From Syntrophaceae bacterium UBA6078 (GTDB taxonomy: Bacteria; Desulfobacterota; Syntrophia; Syntrophales; UBA2210), in the NCBI GenBank assembly GCA_002428735.1, contig DIXO01000009.1:9322-73321 (forward strand): a DNA stretch of 64,000 bases, given 5' to 3'. A program made the translations under genes and the position numbers. Position 1 is the first letter of the stretch. Each line of letters opens with the position of its first letter. The notes beneath the pieces were generated by a model. That model saw nothing but the letters and a program-made list of their open reading frames with translations, was not told where the DNA came from and searched no databases. Positions 62,177 through 64,000 of this stretch are shown in pieces.

Positions 62177-63688
62177 TCACCTCTTCCCTCGAAGTTTCCC
62201 TTTCACCACCTTGCCTGAGGCGTTGCGGGGCAGTTCCTCCAAAAAAACCACGTGGCGCGGTTTTTTGTAGCTTGCCAAGTGGGCCTTGCAATAGTCGATG
62301 ATCTCCTGTTCACACAGTTGACAACCTTTTTTCGGAACTACGACAGCCTTCACTGTTTCTCCCCACATTTCGTCCGGCTCGCCTACCACGGCGACGTCAG
62401 CCACAGCAGGATGGCAGAAAAGCAATTCTTCCAGTTCGCGCGGGTAGATGTTCTCGCCTCCGCTCACGATCATATCTTTCTTCCGATCCACGATGTAGAA
62501 AAACCCTTCCGCGTCCATGTAAGCCAGATCTCCGGTATGGAGCCAACCCTCTCTGATCGCATCAACTGTTGCCTGGGGCTGGTTATGATAACCTTGCATG
62601 ACGTTTGGTCCTCTACAGACAAGTTCTCCCACCACGCCTGCTTCGAGCAAAGTCCCCTCCTCATCCATAATCGCGGCCTGCAAGAAAGGAAGGGCTCGTC
62701 CCACTGAACCGTGAATGCGGACCGACTCAGCCGCTGTGAGGATGGTGATGCAGGGAGAGGTTTCGGTGCATCCGTAAACATCATACACCCCATCAATATT
62801 GGGAAAAAATTCGAGGAGCTTGCGTTTCGTTTCCTGGGAAAGCTTGTCGGCGCCTGCGGTACATTTCGTGATAGAAGACCGGTCGTATTTCCATGCCCCC
62901 GGCTGCTGCATCAAAAGATGATAAAAGGCCGGAGCTCCTGAGATAACGTTTACATGTTCCCGTTCGATGGTTCGAAGCAGTTCCTCGGGATCAAAGCGAC
63001 TGATAATCACGCTTTTACCCCCCAGGGCTATCTGGATAGTCAGGTGGTTATTCAGAGCGGCCGTGTGGTAAAGAGGACCAACGATAACCGAAACCTGTCC
63101 GGGCCGGTCTTCTCGCCCCAGCATGGTGTTAACCAGGTTCCATAATACATTGCCGTGGGTGATCATCGCACCCTTGGGCCGTCCGGTGGTTCCAGAAGTA
63201 TACATAAGTTGGCACCGATCGGACTCGGACAGTGTCATGTCGTTTGGGCAGGGTTCCCCCTTCGAAAGAAACTCCTCATAATCCAGAGTGTCTCCCTTTC
63301 CTTGTGGAGATACCACCAGCCGTAACGCGGGACATTGTTGCCGGACATCTTCGACTACGGACAGAAATTCGGGGCCATGAAAGAGGGCGACCGCGCCTGA
63401 ATCGTTCAATAAATAGAGAATTTCTTGACCAACAAAACGGAAATTTATAGGCGTGGCCACAAGGCCGATACGGATCGAGGCAAAGTATGTCTCTACGAAG
63501 GGCGCTCCGTTGTAAAAGAGCAATGCAACCCGGTCTCCGCGAGAGAGCCCCGCCGCCCGCATGGCACCTGCCAGGCGAGAGACGCGATCTTCAAATGTGG
63601 AGTAAGTCATGCGACCTTGGTCGCTGATGATAGCTTCTTTATTGGGGAACTTTGCGGCACTGTTGACAAGTACATATCCCACATTCAT
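62177..63688 (-). CDS. AMP-binding acyl-CoA synthetase (fatty/aromatic acid CoA ligase)
   Basis: A 503-residue ANL enzyme. A3 motif CQLMYTSGTTGRPKGAMITH, A5 VYDVYGCTETSPCI, A8 GWLHTGDLAYMDAEGFFYIV with VDRKKDMIVSGGENIYPREL, and the C-terminal catalytic Lys in LPRNASGKVVKGKLR. It forms an acyl-AMP and then acyl-CoA. Substrate class is not readable, but the location ahead of a TAXI-TRAP uptake system suggests activation of the imported carboxylate. Confidence 0.92.
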   Translation of the reverse strand: MNVGYVLVNSAAKFPNKEAIISDQGRMTYSTFEDRVSRLAGAMRAAGLSRGDRVALLFYNGAPFVETYFASIRIGLVATPINFRFVGQEILYLLNDSGAVALFHGPEFLSVVEDVRQQCPALRLVVSPQGKGDTLDYEEFLSKGEPCPNDMTLSESDRCQLMYTSGTTGRPKGAMITHGNVLWNLVNTMLGREDRPGQVSVIVGPLYHTAALNNHLTIQIALGGKSVIISRFDPEELLRTIEREHVNVISGAPAFYHLLMQQPGAWKYDRSSITKCTAGADKLSQETKRKLLEFFPNIDGVYDVYGCTETSPCITILTAAESVRIHGSVGRALPFLQAAIMDEEGTLLEAGVVGELVCRGPNVMQGYHNQPQATVDAIREGWLHTGDLAYMDAEGFFYIVDRKKDMIVSGGENIYPRELEELLFCHPAVADVAVVGEPDEMWGETVKAVVVPKKGCQLCEQEIIDYCKAHLASYKKPRHVVFLEELPRNASGKVVKGKLRGKR

Positions 63689-63931
63689 AGGCGATAACCT
63701 CCCTGTTCATCGGTTACACGGGTGAGCATTCAACTGCTGGAGAAAACGTTTCGCGCACCATCCGAATTGCACAACATGAACACAACCGTTCAAAATTATT
63801 ATAGAACGGGTATCTGAAAGTGAAATAGCCTAAAAGGTAATAGTATAGTGTACTTGAGAACAAGAAATTAAGTTTCAAGAATTTTACTCAATTTTTAAAT
63901 AACTGGGGTATCCATATGACTAAGCGGACCC
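63689..63931. other. AT-rich noncoding region upstream of the CoA ligase
   Basis: No gene is visible. The region is AT-rich and presumably holds the promoter of the ligase and TRAP genes, but no clear -35/-10 pair with proper spacing was found. Confidence 0.4.
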
Positions 63932-64000
63932 CTATATATTGTGGTTCATCGCTTTTGGGCCTCGGACATGCTTGACGATTTTCTTGTAGGGAAGGGGCTC
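63932..64000 (-). CDS. Possible C-terminal end of a gene entering from the right edge
   Basis: A minus-strand frame runs from the window edge to TAG 63932-63934 and reads EPLPYKKIVKHVRGPKAMNH. The composition looks like coding sequence and it would lie upstream of the ligase in the same direction. Too short to name. Confidence 0.35.
   Translation of the reverse strand, partial: EPLPYKKIVKHVRGPKAMNHNI

Noticed and set aside
1..64000. CRISPR arrays, tRNA, rRNA, tmRNA or riboswitch genes
   Set aside because: I saw no regularly spaced repeats, no tRNA cloverleaf with a T-loop pattern, and no known RNA motif. This was a visual scan and short RNAs could be missed.

Overview
This 64 kb window looks like the chromosome of an anaerobic Gram-negative bacterium of the Desulfobacterota (former Deltaproteobacteria), most plausibly a Syntrophales-type syntroph. 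That assignment is inference. It rests on the gene orders rpsP-ffh and mraZ-to-ftsZ, meso-diaminopimelate-type MurE, a minor-pilin operon, selB with fdhD, a TAXI-type TRAP transporter with a DUF1850 protein, and several acyl-CoA enzymes. Most of the window is GC-rich and tightly packed. Four stretches are visibly AT-richer: about 1-2.4 kb, 20.2-22.1 kb, 22.3-23.6 kb and 53.7-55.1 kb.

Layout. (1) 0-3.5 kb: the 3' end of an enoyl-CoA hydratase, a 2,4-dienoyl-CoA reductase-like flavoenzyme and an intact IS630-family insertion sequence. (2) 3.6-13.8 kb, minus strand: a sugar kinase, then a translation and RNA-processing block (rsmI, yraN, rnhB, rplS, an RNA methyltransferase, trmD, rimM, khpA, rpsP, ffh), a SPOR protein, argS and a 58-residue cysteine-rich protein with its own promoter. 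(3) 14-18.9 kb: a secreted coiled-coil protein, then pilD, fimT, pilV, pilW and pilX, and a Crp/Fnr regulator. (4) 19-24.4 kb: yjbQ, maf, a radical-SAM plus precursor-peptide cassette, a second degenerate maf 3' end, a frameshifted gene, a small membrane protein and yggS. (5) 24.4-28 kb, minus strand: an overlapping selB-fdhD-yhaM operon. (6) 28.2-46.9 kb, plus strand: ruvX and mltG, then the whole division and cell-wall (dcw) cluster mraZ-rsmH-ftsL-ftsI-murE-murF-mraY-murD-ftsW-murG-murC-murB-ftsQ-ftsA-ftsZ behind a clear promoter and triple MraZ-type repeat. (7) 47-53.7 kb, minus strand: manC, a SemiSWEET protein, a flavoprotein, a metallo-hydrolase, a TPR protein and xni, then a degenerate receiver/metallo-beta-lactamase fusion and a small membrane protein. 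(8) 53.9-64 kb: an AhpD-like protein, a transposase relic, a cysteine-cluster protein, a VOC protein, paired IS605-like hairpins, a CoA-transferase-family protein, and an AMP-ligase, TAXI receptor, DUF1850 and TRAP permease run.

The best candidate for an undescribed system is at 20245-22062. A B12-binding-type radical SAM protein sits directly upstream of a 111-residue protein whose N-terminal part resembles a nitrile-hydratase-like leader peptide and whose C-terminal part is a Val/Ala/Thr-rich tail. This is the layout of a proteusin-like RiPP. The cassette lies between the intact maf gene and a diverged duplicate of the maf 3' end, which suggests it arrived by recombination at that gene. All calls come from reading the sequence; no database search was run.
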